In this document: in pieces, positions 44,122 to 52,703 of the stretch
How positions within the stretch are numbered: the first letter of the stretch is position 1
Layout of the letters: every line of letters starts with the position of its first letter
DNA from: Streptomyces sp. T12
GTDB taxonomy: Bacteria > Actinomycetota > Actinomycetes > Streptomycetales > Streptomycetaceae
Length of the DNA: 64,000 nucleotides
Assembly (NCBI RefSeq): GCF_028736035.1
Contig: NZ_CP117866.1
Coordinates: forward strand, 496,001 to 560,000
Direction: 5' to 3'
The notes under the pieces: model-generated
The model's input: the letters and a program-made list of their open reading frames with translations, nothing else
The model's database searches: none
What the model was told of the DNA's origin: nothing
Made by a program: the position numbers and the translations under genes

Positions 44122-46395
44122 ATGACCGTCAACCGAAGACTTGTGTCACAAGCGACAGCCGCCGCACTGTGCGCGCTGGCAGTCGTGCTCGCGTCGATCG
44201 TGCTCATACCCGCGCAGCGGGCCTTCGCCGCGGGCACCACGTACTTCGTGAGCGCGAACGGCAGCGACAGCAACGTCGGAACCAGCAGCAGCGCGCCCTG
44301 GCGCTCGCTGAGCAAGGTGAACGCAACGACGTTCCAGCCCGGCGACACGATTCGCTTCGAGGCCGGTGACAGCTGGACCGGCCAGCTCTGGCCGAAGGGG
44401 TCCGGCGCCGACGGCGCCCCGATCGCCATCGACAGCTACGGAACGGGCGCCAAGCCGAAGATCGCCGGCCAGGGCACCGTCGGCGACGCGGTGCGGCTGA
44501 ACAACCAGGAGTACTGGGAGATCCGCAATCTCGACGTGTCGAACGCGGTGCCCACGGGGACGACAGACGGTTCGAAACTCGGCGACTTCCGCGGCATCGG
44601 CGTGCACGGTGACAACGGCCAGACCCTGCACCACTTCGTGATCGACTCGGTGGACGTGCACGACGTCACCGGCGAGGTCAAGTGGGTCGGCGGCAGCACT
44701 GCCGACAACAAACCGGGCATCACCTTCGTGCAGGGCTGGGACCGCTCGAAGAACACCGGCGGCATCGCCTTCCTCACCGGCGTCCAGGACATCACCGCGC
44801 CCGGCGCCCCCACGGTGCTCGACGGCATCACCGTGGAGAACTCCACCATCAAGAACACCTCGTTCAACGGGATCGTCACGAAGCAGTACGCCGGTGACGC
44901 GCCCGGAGCCGTCTTCACCGGCTGGGGCAAGCGCGCCACGGCCACCGACCCGAACTTCACCCCGTACACCAATGTCACGTTCCGCGGCAACTACATCACG
45001 CAGGCGAACACCCCCTTCGGCTGCAACGGCATCTACCTCACCGGAGTCCGGGGCGGACTTGTCGAGGGCAACGTGATCGACCGGGTCGGCGTCTCCGGCG
45101 TCGAGACCAACATGGCCGACAGCGTCACCGTCCAGCACAACGAGATCATGGGCACCCATCTCTCGTCGGGCGGTGCCGACCAGAATGCCCTGGACCCCGA
45201 CATCGGCACCACCAACCAGCTGTTCCAGTACAACTACCTCCACGACAACGGTGACGGCATCCTGCTGTGCGCGTGCAACTCCGCGGTCAAGTTCGGCAGC
45301 GTGGTGATCCGCTACAACGTCATCACCGGCAGCACGCGGTGGAACATCCACATGTCGCAGCAGACCGGCTCGGTGGCGAACGTCTACAACAACACCTTCG
45401 CCAACACCAATTCGCAGTCCATGGTGACCGGCGGTGTCGGCGGCAAGGTGACGTTCACCAACAACCTGTTCGTCTCCGGACAGTCCGCACCCGAGTTCAG
45501 GCAGCAGTCGACCATCATCTACAACAACAACGGGTACTCGTCCAACCTGACGACTCGGCCCGCGTCCGACGTGAACGCCGTGGTCGGCGCTCCGCAGTTC
45601 GTGAACGCCTCCGTCACGGGGCCCTACGGTGACGTGAACGGCCCGAGACTCGGCACGGCGGCGAACTTCGCACTCCAGTCGGGATCGGTGTTCGTCGACG
45701 CCGGAGCCACGGTCACCGGCAACGGCGGCCTCGACAACGCCGGGGCGACCGTGCCGATCGGGAACGGTCCGGAGATCGGTGCCTTCGAACGCGGCGCGCC
45801 CAACATCGCGTTCACGGACACCTTCGACGGCCTGGCCACGGGCGCGCTCGCCAACGGGACCAACGGATGGCGAGTCATCTCGACCAACAACGACGTCTCC
45901 GTGGTGGAGACGCCGTCCGCCACCGACAAGAGCGTCCGGCTGACCCGCACCATCGAAGGCGGCGGCACCGACGGGACCAACCTCGCCCGGCTCTTCAGCA
46001 CCCCGCTGCAGGGCGTGGTGACCATCGACACCCAGGTGATGCGCAACGACACGCAGGCCGGCTGGTTCGGGCTGCCCTACGTGTACAACGCCAGCGGCGT
46101 CCAAGCCGTCAGCGTCGCGTTCGCGCGCGGCGAGATCCACGCGTACGAGGGGACCACGGACCGTGTGATCGGAACGTACACCTCCGGCAAGTGGTACCGG
46201 GTCACGCTCACCGTGGACACCGTGAACCAGCGCTTCGACCTGGACATCGACGGCCGGCGCGTGCTGAACGACGCCGCGTTCCGCACCTCGATGCCGGGGA
46301 TCGCGAAGGTCGCGTGGTACTCCAACGGTGGCGAGCGCGGGGCGGTGCACGTGGACGACGTCAGGATCTCGCGCGGCACCGGATTCGGCCAGTGA
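44122..46395 (+). CDS. Secreted right-handed beta-helix protein with C-terminal LamG-like domain
   Basis: 757 aa, ATG after AGAAGAGGA. A signal peptide (LAVVLASIVLIPAQRAFAAG) is followed by TTYFVSANGSDSNVGTSSSA, the usual start of pectate-lyase-like beta-helix proteins. Parallel beta-helix rungs (ITVENSTIKNTSFNGIV, VTVQHNEIMGTHLSS, NQLFQYNYLHDNGDGILLC, VANVYNNTFANTNSQSMV) run through the middle. From about residue 560 (IAFTDTFDGLATGALANGTN) a concanavalin-type domain ends the protein. No catalytic residues can be fixed, so lyase or hydrolase activity on a plant polysaccharide is inferred from fold and neighbours. Co-regulation with the GH59 gene is suggested by the shared operator. Confidence 0.85.
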   Translation: MTVNRRLVSQATAAALCALAVVLASIVLIPAQRAFAAGTTYFVSANGSDSNVGTSSSAPWRSLSKVNATTFQPGDTIRFEAGDSWTGQLWPKGSGADGAPIAIDSYGTGAKPKIAGQGTVGDAVRLNNQEYWEIRNLDVSNAVPTGTTDGSKLGDFRGIGVHGDNGQTLHHFVIDSVDVHDVTGEVKWVGGSTADNKPGITFVQGWDRSKNTGGIAFLTGVQDITAPGAPTVLDGITVENSTIKNTSFNGIVTKQYAGDAPGAVFTGWGKRATATDPNFTPYTNVTFRGNYITQANTPFGCNGIYLTGVRGGLVEGNVIDRVGVSGVETNMADSVTVQHNEIMGTHLSSGGADQNALDPDIGTTNQLFQYNYLHDNGDGILLCACNSAVKFGSVVIRYNVITGSTRWNIHMSQQTGSVANVYNNTFANTNSQSMVTGGVGGKVTFTNNLFVSGQSAPEFRQQSTIIYNNNGYSSNLTTRPASDVNAVVGAPQFVNASVTGPYGDVNGPRLGTAANFALQSGSVFVDAGATVTGNGGLDNAGATVPIGNGPEIGAFERGAPNIAFTDTFDGLATGALANGTNGWRVISTNNDVSVVETPSATDKSVRLTRTIEGGGTDGTNLARLFSTPLQGVVTIDTQVMRNDTQAGWFGLPYVYNASGVQAVSVAFARGEIHAYEGTTDRVIGTYTSGKWYRVTLTVDTVNQRFDLDIDGRRVLNDAAFRTSMPGIAKVAWYSNGGERGAVHVDDVRISRGTGFGQ

Positions 46396-46446
46396 AAGCC
46401 AGGGCCAGGGTGGTGGCGTGAGCATTTCGGCACGTCTACCGATCCA

Positions 46447-46458
46447 GTAAGCGCTTCC
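46447..46458. promoter_or_regulatory. LacI-type half of a flanking motif pair, GTAAGCGCTTCC
   Basis: Contains the palindrome AAGCGCTT. The reverse complement of GAAAGCGCTTAC at 47289 matches it in 11 of 12 positions. It lies downstream of two convergent genes, an unusual place for an operator. Confidence 0.4.
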
Positions 46459-46502
46459 TCGTCTGCCATGATGTCAGCTCAGGATGACGCCATGAAAATG
46501 AG

Positions 46503-46546
46503 CAATCGGATCTGCCTGGCCGATATCGGCCAGGCAGATCCGATTG
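46503..46546. terminator. 44-bp perfect palindrome, bidirectional terminator
   Basis: Two 22-bp arms (CAATCGGATCTGCCTGGCCGAT and its exact complement) meet with no loop. It lies between the stops of the beta-helix gene (46395, plus) and the SGNH gene (46555, minus), so it probably ends both transcripts. The length and perfection are unusual. Confidence 0.75.
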
Positions 46547-46554
46547 CCGACTGA

Positions 46555-47199
46555 TCAACGTGATGAAATCTGCTGCAGCGTGGCGCTCACCACCGGCACA
46601 TAGAAAGTGGTGATACCCGCCTCGTTGGGATGTGTTCCCGATCCCTCTGTGCCAGGGAAACCGTTGACCAGGTCGTCGAATGTGTATTTCGCACGCTGGA
46701 TGTCATCGCGCGTGTCGAACGTGGTCTCTCCGAAGACGTCGGCAACGGCGACGTCCCACTTGCGGCAGGCTTCCAGGGTCGCCTCGCGCAGCGCCGCCTG
46801 AGTGTCCCAGTCCCGCGAACCGAGCTTGTGGGCGGCGACGTACACGATGCGGGCGGTCGGCCACTTCCGCTCCATGGCGTGCAGCGTCTTCTCCAGCTCT
46901 TCGGCGTAGGTGCCGAGCGTGTACGCACGGTCCCGGAAAATGGACTGCGCGTCGTTGGTGCCTCCGTCGAAGATGACGAAGTCCGGCGCGATGTCGGTCG
47001 CTTGCTCGACCTGCGTGAGTATCTGTCCTCCGGAAGCATGCGGGTCGGCGCCTATGGTCGCGCCGTTCCGGGCGAACTTGGTGAGGGGCATACCTTCGCG
47101 CTCTGCAACTACGTCCATGAAACTGTGCGGATACGCATGTCCGTACACAATGCTGTCGCCGAAGGCATAGACGCTCTTGCCCACCAACCCATTGTTCAC
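46555..47199 (-). CDS. SGNH/GDSL-family esterase
   Basis: 214 aa from GTG with a strong AAGGAGG site. Block I is VYAFGDSIVYGHAYPHSF (Ser nucleophile), block II Gly in ARNGATIGA, block III GGTNDAQ and block V GTHPNEAGI (Asp/His replaced by the S-G-T-H-P-N form). No signal peptide is visible, so it is probably cytoplasmic and may remove acetyl or other ester groups from imported oligosaccharides. It is convergent with the beta-helix gene, divergent from the cupin gene, and flanked by two AAGCGCTT-type motifs. Confidence 0.88.
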   Translation of the reverse strand: MNNGLVGKSVYAFGDSIVYGHAYPHSFMDVVAEREGMPLTKFARNGATIGADPHASGGQILTQVEQATDIAPDFVIFDGGTNDAQSIFRDRAYTLGTYAEELEKTLHAMERKWPTARIVYVAAHKLGSRDWDTQAALREATLEACRKWDVAVADVFGETTFDTRDDIQRAKYTFDDLVNGFPGTEGSGTHPNEAGITTFYVPVVSATLQQISSR

Positions 47200-47288
47200 A
47201 TCGTCCTCCTTGCGGCTTCGCTATTCGGGTCTGATTTTAGACAGAACATTGACCAGTTGGGCGACCGGCACGTAAATTAAGAGGGATA

Positions 47289-47300
47289 GAAAGCGCTTAC
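47289..47300. promoter_or_regulatory. LacI-type operator GAAAGCGCTTAC in the SGNH/cupin divergent region
   Basis: Contains the perfect palindrome AAGCGCTT with a central CG, within an AT-rich promoter stretch between the SGNH and cupin genes. A near-identical inverted copy is at 46447. Probably binds a LacI-type regulator. Confidence 0.5.
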
Positions 47301-47328
47301 TGTATTGAACTGGAGTGTTGACACACAC

Positions 47329-48039
47329 ATGAACACAACCAACACCGGATTGCCCGGGGGCGTCGCCATCTCGCATCTGTCGGTGTACGACTGGCCTGCC
47401 GCCGACGGGGCGTGCGGCGGCACGCCTCACCTGCACCTGGCGTGTTCAGAGGCTTACGTCGTCACCGGCGGACGCGGGGCCGTGCAGACGCTGACCACTT
47501 CCGGGTACGAGGTCACTCCGCTCCAGGCCGGCACGGTCGCCTGGTTCACGCCGGGCACCATCCACCGGCTGGTCAACGAGGGCGATCTGCGGATCACCGT
47601 TCTGATGCAGAACAGCGGGCTACCGGAGGCGGGGGACGCCGTCCTCACGCTGCCCCCGGAGTACCTGACCGATCCGGAGACGTACGCCCGCGCCACCGTC
47701 ATCCCGGCCGACGCGCCCGAGGAGGAGCAGGAGCGCGTCGCCCGGGCCCGGCGGGACCTCGCTCTGGAGGGCTACCGGGCACTTCGGGAGGCCGAGGGGC
47801 CACAGGCCCTGGCCGCGTTCCACCGTGCCGCCGCCGCGCTCGTACGGCCCCGCATCGCCGAGTGGCGCGAGCGGTGGCGACAGGGCGCAGAGGCCTCCGC
47901 CACGGCCACTGGGGCGCAGCTCGACTGGCTGGAGCGGGGAGAGTCCCCCCACCTCGCAGATGCCGCCGTGAGCTCCGAACAGCCTGCTGCCCGCGGGAAG
48001 TTCGGCATGTGCGGTCGGCTTGACGTCTACGCGAACTGA
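47329..48039 (+). CDS. Cupin-domain protein
   Basis: 237 aa from ATG 47329 (a TTG 24 bp upstream is possible). A single cupin barrel is visible: GGTPHLHLACSEAYVVTGGR (H-x-H...E metal ligands), GYEVTPLQAGTVAWFTPGTI and HRLVNEGDLRITVLMQNSGL (third His). The C-terminal 110 residues are helical, acidic and Arg-rich (EEEQERVARARRDLALEGYR). It may be a sugar-phosphate isomerase-like or sensing protein of the sugar locus. Expression shares a promoter region with the SGNH gene. Confidence 0.85.
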   Translation: MNTTNTGLPGGVAISHLSVYDWPAADGACGGTPHLHLACSEAYVVTGGRGAVQTLTTSGYEVTPLQAGTVAWFTPGTIHRLVNEGDLRITVLMQNSGLPEAGDAVLTLPPEYLTDPETYARATVIPADAPEEEQERVARARRDLALEGYRALREAEGPQALAAFHRAAAALVRPRIAEWRERWRQGAEASATATGAQLDWLERGESPHLADAAVSSEQPAARGKFGMCGRLDVYAN

Positions 48040-48179
48040 GGGCGGGCACCTGAGGACGCGCGGCGTGCGCGGCCGGTTCGGCCCGCGCCCGAGGCCGGGG
48101 CCGGGGCCGGATGGGCGGTGCAGGCGCAGGGGACGGACACGGTCCGCCTGCTCCGCGCCCACCCAGGCAGCGGCGCTGG

Positions 48180-49214
48180 TCACCGCCTGCGGCTGAGACG
48201 CCCTGCCGCAGGCGGCTCGGCCGTCGACTCCCGCCAGACGATCCGGAACAGGGGGCCCTCAGTCGTCTCGGGCGCGCTGTCCCTCAGACCCGCGATCAGC
48301 TTGGCCATGGCCGTACTGCCCAGTTGTTCGAGCTCCACGTCGACGGTGGTCAGGGACGGGACCATGAACTGCCCGACCCCGACGTTGTCCCAACCGGTCA
48401 CGCTGAGGTCGCCAGGCACGTCCCAGCCGCGCTCCCGGGCGCCCCGGACGACGCCGGCGGCGACGAGGTCATTGGCCGCGATCACCGCGGTCGGCCGCGC
48501 GTGGCTCGGGAGCGACCGTATCGCCTCGATGCCGGACTCTCCCGACCAGTCTCCGTCGAAGACCCCGACGGACTCGACCCCGAGGCGTTCGACGGTCTCC
48601 AGATAGCTCTGCTTGCGCGCCCTCGCGGAGGCGAACTGCGCGTCGCCCGCCACATGGAGGAACCGTGAGTGACCGAGCGCCGCCAAGTGCTCCATCATCC
48701 GCACCAGGGGCGTGGCGTCGGCCAGTTGCCCGATGCCGCGCATCTCGTCGTCGAAGTCGGCCGAGATCACCACGGCCGTCCTCTGGTGCAGTTTGCTCTC
48801 CACGTCGGGAAGCACGGGGGCGAGGGAGAGGATGCCCTCGTACTGTCCCGAATCGGCGAGCTCCAGCAGGCGGTCGCTCCTCGCGCTTACGCCGCCCCCG
48901 GCGCTCACGACATCCACGAAAAACCCTGCGGCCTGCGCCGTCGCGCTGGCACCCGCCAGCATGCGCGAGGGGTTGAAGGCCATGGCGGGCATGAGGATCG
49001 CCAGTCGGCCGGTCTTCCGCGTGCGCATCGACCGCGCCACCAGGTTGGGACGGTAGTCCAGCTCCCGTATGGCCTTCTCCACGCGTTCCAGGGTCGCCGG
49101 CTTCAGCCCGCCGTTGAACCGCAGATACCGCGACACCGTCTGGGGTGACACACCGGCGAGCCGCGCCACATCGGTGATCGTAGGCCGTCGTCGCGCCGTG
49201 TCAGCGCCATCCAT
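48180..49214 (-). CDS. LacI-family repressor of the ABC sugar importer
   Basis: 344 aa from ATG 49214 (GGTGGGGGAAG upstream). The HTH is PTITDVARLAGVSPQTVSRY then LRFNGGLKPATLERVEKAIR. The effector domain has ESGIEAIRSLPSHARPTAVI, AANDLVAAGVVRGARERGWD and DLSVTGWDNVGVGQFMVPSL. It diverges from the permease-SBP operon. Two palindromes with the core GTGA-CG-TCAC lie in the shared promoter region, so it very likely represses itself and the importer until its sugar ligand arrives. Confidence 0.95.
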   Translation of the reverse strand: MDGADTARRRPTITDVARLAGVSPQTVSRYLRFNGGLKPATLERVEKAIRELDYRPNLVARSMRTRKTGRLAILMPAMAFNPSRMLAGASATAQAAGFFVDVVSAGGGVSARSDRLLELADSGQYEGILSLAPVLPDVESKLHQRTAVVISADFDDEMRGIGQLADATPLVRMMEHLAALGHSRFLHVAGDAQFASARARKQSYLETVERLGVESVGVFDGDWSGESGIEAIRSLPSHARPTAVIAANDLVAAGVVRGARERGWDVPGDLSVTGWDNVGVGQFMVPSLTTVDVELEQLGSTAMAKLIAGLRDSAPETTEGPLFRIVWRESTAEPPAAGRLSRRR

Positions 49215-49267
49215 CCGCTTCCCCCACCTTTCCGCCAACGTTCGGTGAAGTCAGAGACTACACACTC

Positions 49268-49328
49268 TTGACGTAAAAAGTGATCGTTCACTATGGTCCT
49301 CGCAACCCACAAAGTGAACGATCACTTT
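49268..49328 (+). promoter_or_regulatory. Importer promoter with paired LacI operators
   Basis: TTGACG (49268-49273) and TATGGT (49293-49298), 19 bp apart, form a sigma70-like promoter. Operator 1 is AAAGTGATCGTTCACTAT (49277-49294), inside the promoter. Operator 2 is AAAGTGAACGATCACTTT (49311-49328), with perfect 7-bp arms. The sites are 34 bp apart centre to centre. They are almost certainly the binding sites of the divergent LacI repressor. Confidence 0.8.
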
Positions 49329-49399
49329 TCGGGTGACGCGTGGCCCGGGACGGGCCCGCACCACTGTGTGTCGATGCCGCCGCTCAAGGGAGCAGTGCC

Positions 49400-50320
49400 G
49401 TGAGCTCCATCAACGAACTACGCCGGCTGCGCGGGTCCCAACGGGGCGCGGAACAGCAGAACAAGGCGGCGTTCTTCTTCCTACTGCCATGGTTCGTCGG
49501 GCTCCTCGGGATCACTCTCGGCCCGATGCTGGCCTCGCTCTACCTCAGCTTCACCAAATACAACCTGTTGCAGCCGCCGCAGTTCAACGGAGTCGACAAC
49601 TGGACGCGCATGCTCGATGACGAGCGTCTGCACAAGTCGCTCGAAGTGACGTTCAGCTACGTCCTCGTCTCCGTCCCGTTGCAGCTGGCGATGGCCCTCG
49701 GGCTCGCTCTCGTGCTGGACAAGGGAGTACGGGGTCTTGCCTTCTACCGCTCCGTCTTCTATCTGCCGTCACTGATCGGCGGCAGCGTGGCGATCGCCGT
49801 GCTGTGGCGCGCGATGTTCGGGACCAACGGCCTTGTCAACGAAGTCCTGGCCCTCGTCGGAATCCAGGGGCAGGGCTGGATCTCGGAGCCAGGAACGGCG
49901 CTGTCGACCCTCGTCGTCCTGAACGTCTGGACCTTCGGCTCACCCATGGTGATCTTCCTCGCCGGGCTGCGACAGATTCCGACCTCCCTCTACGAGGCGG
50001 CCTCCGTCGACGGCGCGAAGCGCTGGCGCCAGTTCCGCAGCATCACCATTCCGCTGCTGACACCCATCATCTTCTTCAACCTGGTGCTGCAGATCATCCA
50101 CGCCTTCCAGACCTTCACCCAGGCCTTCGTGGTCTCCGGCGGTACCGGAGGGCCCGCCGACTCCACCCTCTTCTTCTCGCTGTACCTGTACCAGCGCGGG
50201 TTCGGCCACTTCGACATGGGGTACGCATCCGCCCTCGCGTGGGTCCTGCTCCTCATCGTCGCGGCTTTCACCGCCGTCAACTTCTGGGCCTCAAAGTACT
50301 GGGTGTTTTACGATGACTGA
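49400..50320 (+). CDS. ABC sugar transporter permease (MalF/UgpA-type)
   Basis: 306 aa from GTG (AAGGGAG site). Six hydrophobic segments starting FFFLLPWFVGLLGITLGPML, and the EAA loop EAASVDGAKRWRQFRSITIP that contacts the ATPase. With the next gene it forms the membrane channel of a CUT1-type importer for oligosaccharides. First gene of the operon under the paired operators; no ATPase gene is present here, so a shared MsmK-like ATPase is probably used. Confidence 0.95.
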   Translation: MSSINELRRLRGSQRGAEQQNKAAFFFLLPWFVGLLGITLGPMLASLYLSFTKYNLLQPPQFNGVDNWTRMLDDERLHKSLEVTFSYVLVSVPLQLAMALGLALVLDKGVRGLAFYRSVFYLPSLIGGSVAIAVLWRAMFGTNGLVNEVLALVGIQGQGWISEPGTALSTLVVLNVWTFGSPMVIFLAGLRQIPTSLYEAASVDGAKRWRQFRSITIPLLTPIIFFNLVLQIIHAFQTFTQAFVVSGGTGGPADSTLFFSLYLYQRGFGHFDMGYASALAWVLLLIVAAFTAVNFWASKYWVFYDD

Positions 50321-51209
50321 CCGCGCCGTAGCCGTACCCCCCTCGCTGCCCGCCCCCCGCCCTCACGCGATACGCCGGATCAGGCGTGCGGTGCGCGCCC
50401 CTCTCAAGCACTGCCTGTTGGCTCTCTGCGCCCTCACGATGCTGTACCCCGTCCTGTGGATGGTGGTCAGCTCGCTGCGTCCCAACAGTCAGATCTTCCG
50501 CAGTGCGGGACTCGCCCTGACGCACCCGCGCTTCGAGAACTACAGCAACGGCTGGAACGCCTTCTCCCAACCGTTCAGTCACTACATGATCAACTCGGCG
50601 ATCGTCGTCACCGGCGCGATCCTCGGGAACCTCCTGGCCTGCTCCCTGGCCGCGTACGCGTTCGCCAGGCTGGAATTCCGGGCGAAGCGCGTGCTGTTCG
50701 CCATCATGCTCGTCACCATCATGCTGCCGATCCACGTGATCATCGTGCCCCAGTACGTCCTCTACTCGGAGCTCGGCTGGGTCAACACGTTCCTGCCCCT
50801 GATCGTGCCGAAGTTCCTGGCGACCGACGCCTTCTTCATCTTCCTCATGGTGCAGTTCATCCGTGGCATCCCGCGCGAGATCGACGAGGCGGCGCGGATC
50901 GACGGCGCCGGGCACGCGCGGATCTTCTTCCACGTCATCCTGCCGCTGATGGTCCCGGCCCTGGCGACCACCGCGATCTTCACCTTCATCTGGACCTGGA
51001 ACGACTTCTACACCCAGCTCATTTATCTGACGGACCCAGACATGTACACCACTCCTCTCGCGCTGCGCACCTTCGTCGACCAGCAGACCGCGACGGACTG
51101 GGGCTCGGTGTTCGCCATGAGCGTCGTGTCGCTCGTTCCCGTCTTCCTCGTCTTCCTCGCAGGGCAGCGCTTCCTGCTGCGAGGCATCGCGACCACCGGC
51201 GGCAAGTAA
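50313..51209 (+). CDS. ABC sugar transporter permease (MalG/UgpE-type)
   Basis: 298 aa, overlapping the previous stop by 8 bp (ATGACTGA). Hydrophobic segments begin CLLALCALTMLYPVLWMVVS. The EAA loop is EIDEAARIDGAGHARIFFHV, and the C-terminal end FLAGQRFLLRGIATTGGK is typical of MalG-type permeases. Partner of the upstream permease. Confidence 0.95.
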   Translation: MTDRAVAVPPSLPAPRPHAIRRIRRAVRAPLKHCLLALCALTMLYPVLWMVVSSLRPNSQIFRSAGLALTHPRFENYSNGWNAFSQPFSHYMINSAIVVTGAILGNLLACSLAAYAFARLEFRAKRVLFAIMLVTIMLPIHVIIVPQYVLYSELGWVNTFLPLIVPKFLATDAFFIFLMVQFIRGIPREIDEAARIDGAGHARIFFHVILPLMVPALATTAIFTFIWTWNDFYTQLIYLTDPDMYTTPLALRTFVDQQTATDWGSVFAMSVVSLVPVFLVFLAGQRFLLRGIATTGGK

Positions 51210-51312
51210 CTGCGGGGGCAACTGCCGGACTTGCGGAGGCGACCGAAGCCATGACCGCTCGGGAGCACCGCAGTCATCAATCCGACCCACCCATCAGGCA
51301 CAGGAGAAGCAC

Positions 51313-52617
51313 ATGAACCCCAGCCCCTTCAGACGCGTCGCGATCGGAGCGGTCGCCTCACTCTCGCTCGTACTGACCGCCTGCTCCGGCGGCAGCACCG
51401 GCGCCGCTCCCGAGCTCGGCGACAAGCCGGTCACCATCCGTGCCACCTGGTGGGGTGCGGACGCCCGCGCCCAGCTCACCGACGAGGTCATCAAGGCGTT
51501 CGAGAAGAAGTACCCCAACATCACGGTCAAGGGCCAGTACAAGGACTGGAACGGCTACTGGGACGCGCTCGCCACGACGACCGCGGCCAAGGACTCCCCC
51601 GACGTCGTCCAGATGGACGAGCTGTATCTCGCCTCGTACGCCGACCGCGGAGCGCTGTACGACCTCGGCAAGGCCAAGAAGATCCTCAGCACCTCGCAGT
51701 TCGACGACCCGGCCCTGGCCACCGGACAGATCGACGGAACGCAGTACGCGCTTCCCGTCGGCGTCGGCGTCATGTCCATCCTCGTGAACACCGACCTGTT
51801 CAAGAAGTACGGCGTGAAGGTTCCCGACGACAAGACGTGGACGTGGGACGACTACGCCAAGATCGGGAAGGAGCTGACGGACAAGAGCGGCGGCAAGATC
51901 CACGGTGCGGCCGGCGCGCCCGGCTTCTCCGCCGGCGATGTCAAGTACTGGGCTCGTCAGCACGGTGAGAACCTCTTCGACAAGGACGGCAACGTCTCCC
52001 TGAAGCCCGAGACGCTCGCCGGCATGTGGAAGTACGGTCTGGACCTGCTCTCCTCCAAGGCCAGCGTCAATACGTCGACGATGGTCGAGGACCTGACCGC
52101 GGGTGTCACCGCCGGCAGCTTCGCCACCGGCAAGGCGGCCATGATGGGGGCGTACAACACCCAGATCACCGCGATCCAGCAGGCCGCGGGCGCCCATGTG
52201 CAACTGCTGCAGATGCCTCGTGTCGGCGACACCAAGGCGAACTTCTTCAAGCCCTCCATGTACTGGGCGGTCTCGAGCCAGAGCGCGCACCCGGCCGAGG
52301 CGGCCGCGTTCATCAACTTCATGCTCAACGAGCAGAAGGCCGCCGACATCCTCAAGACGGAGCGCGGAATCCCCGCCAACAAGGAGATGCTGAAGCACCT
52401 CCAGCCGACTCTGGCCGGGACCGACAAGGCGGCGGCCGACTACATGAACGCCGTGACCCCGGGTGAGTCGCCGGTCGTGACCCCCAACGGCGGCAGCGGC
52501 ATCGAACCGGAGCTGCAGCGCTACAGCCAGGAGGTCTACTTCAAGAAGACCTCGCCCGACGCCGCCGCCAAGGCCTTCATCAAGGAGCTCCAGGGCGAGA
52601 TCGACGCGGCCAAGTGA
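51313..52617 (+). CDS. Sugar-binding lipoprotein of the ABC importer
   Basis: 434 aa. The lipobox is LVLTACSGG with Cys24. A mature extracytoplasmic solute-binding protein type 1 fold: KPVTIRATWWGADARAQLTD, EKKYPNITVKGQYKDWNGYW, DVVQMDELYLASYADRGALY and KTWTWDDYAKIGKELTD. It presents an unidentified oligosaccharide to the permease pair. The operon order permease-permease-SBP is the less common one. Confidence 0.95.
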   Translation: MNPSPFRRVAIGAVASLSLVLTACSGGSTGAAPELGDKPVTIRATWWGADARAQLTDEVIKAFEKKYPNITVKGQYKDWNGYWDALATTTAAKDSPDVVQMDELYLASYADRGALYDLGKAKKILSTSQFDDPALATGQIDGTQYALPVGVGVMSILVNTDLFKKYGVKVPDDKTWTWDDYAKIGKELTDKSGGKIHGAAGAPGFSAGDVKYWARQHGENLFDKDGNVSLKPETLAGMWKYGLDLLSSKASVNTSTMVEDLTAGVTAGSFATGKAAMMGAYNTQITAIQQAAGAHVQLLQMPRVGDTKANFFKPSMYWAVSSQSAHPAEAAAFINFMLNEQKAADILKTERGIPANKEMLKHLQPTLAGTDKAAADYMNAVTPGESPVVTPNGGSGIEPELQRYSQEVYFKKTSPDAAAKAFIKELQGEIDAAK

Positions 52618-52703
52618 CCTCCTTCCGGGGGCCGTCGTCGCTGCCCACGGCCCCCGGGAGCCCCACGAGAAGTGGGTCAGCAACCAAGAGAGAGAAAGCA
52701 CCC

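Noticed and set aside
46503..46546. Palindrome as an attachment site or recombination site
   Set aside because: No integrase gene or direct-repeat partner nearby; its position between convergent stops fits a terminator better.
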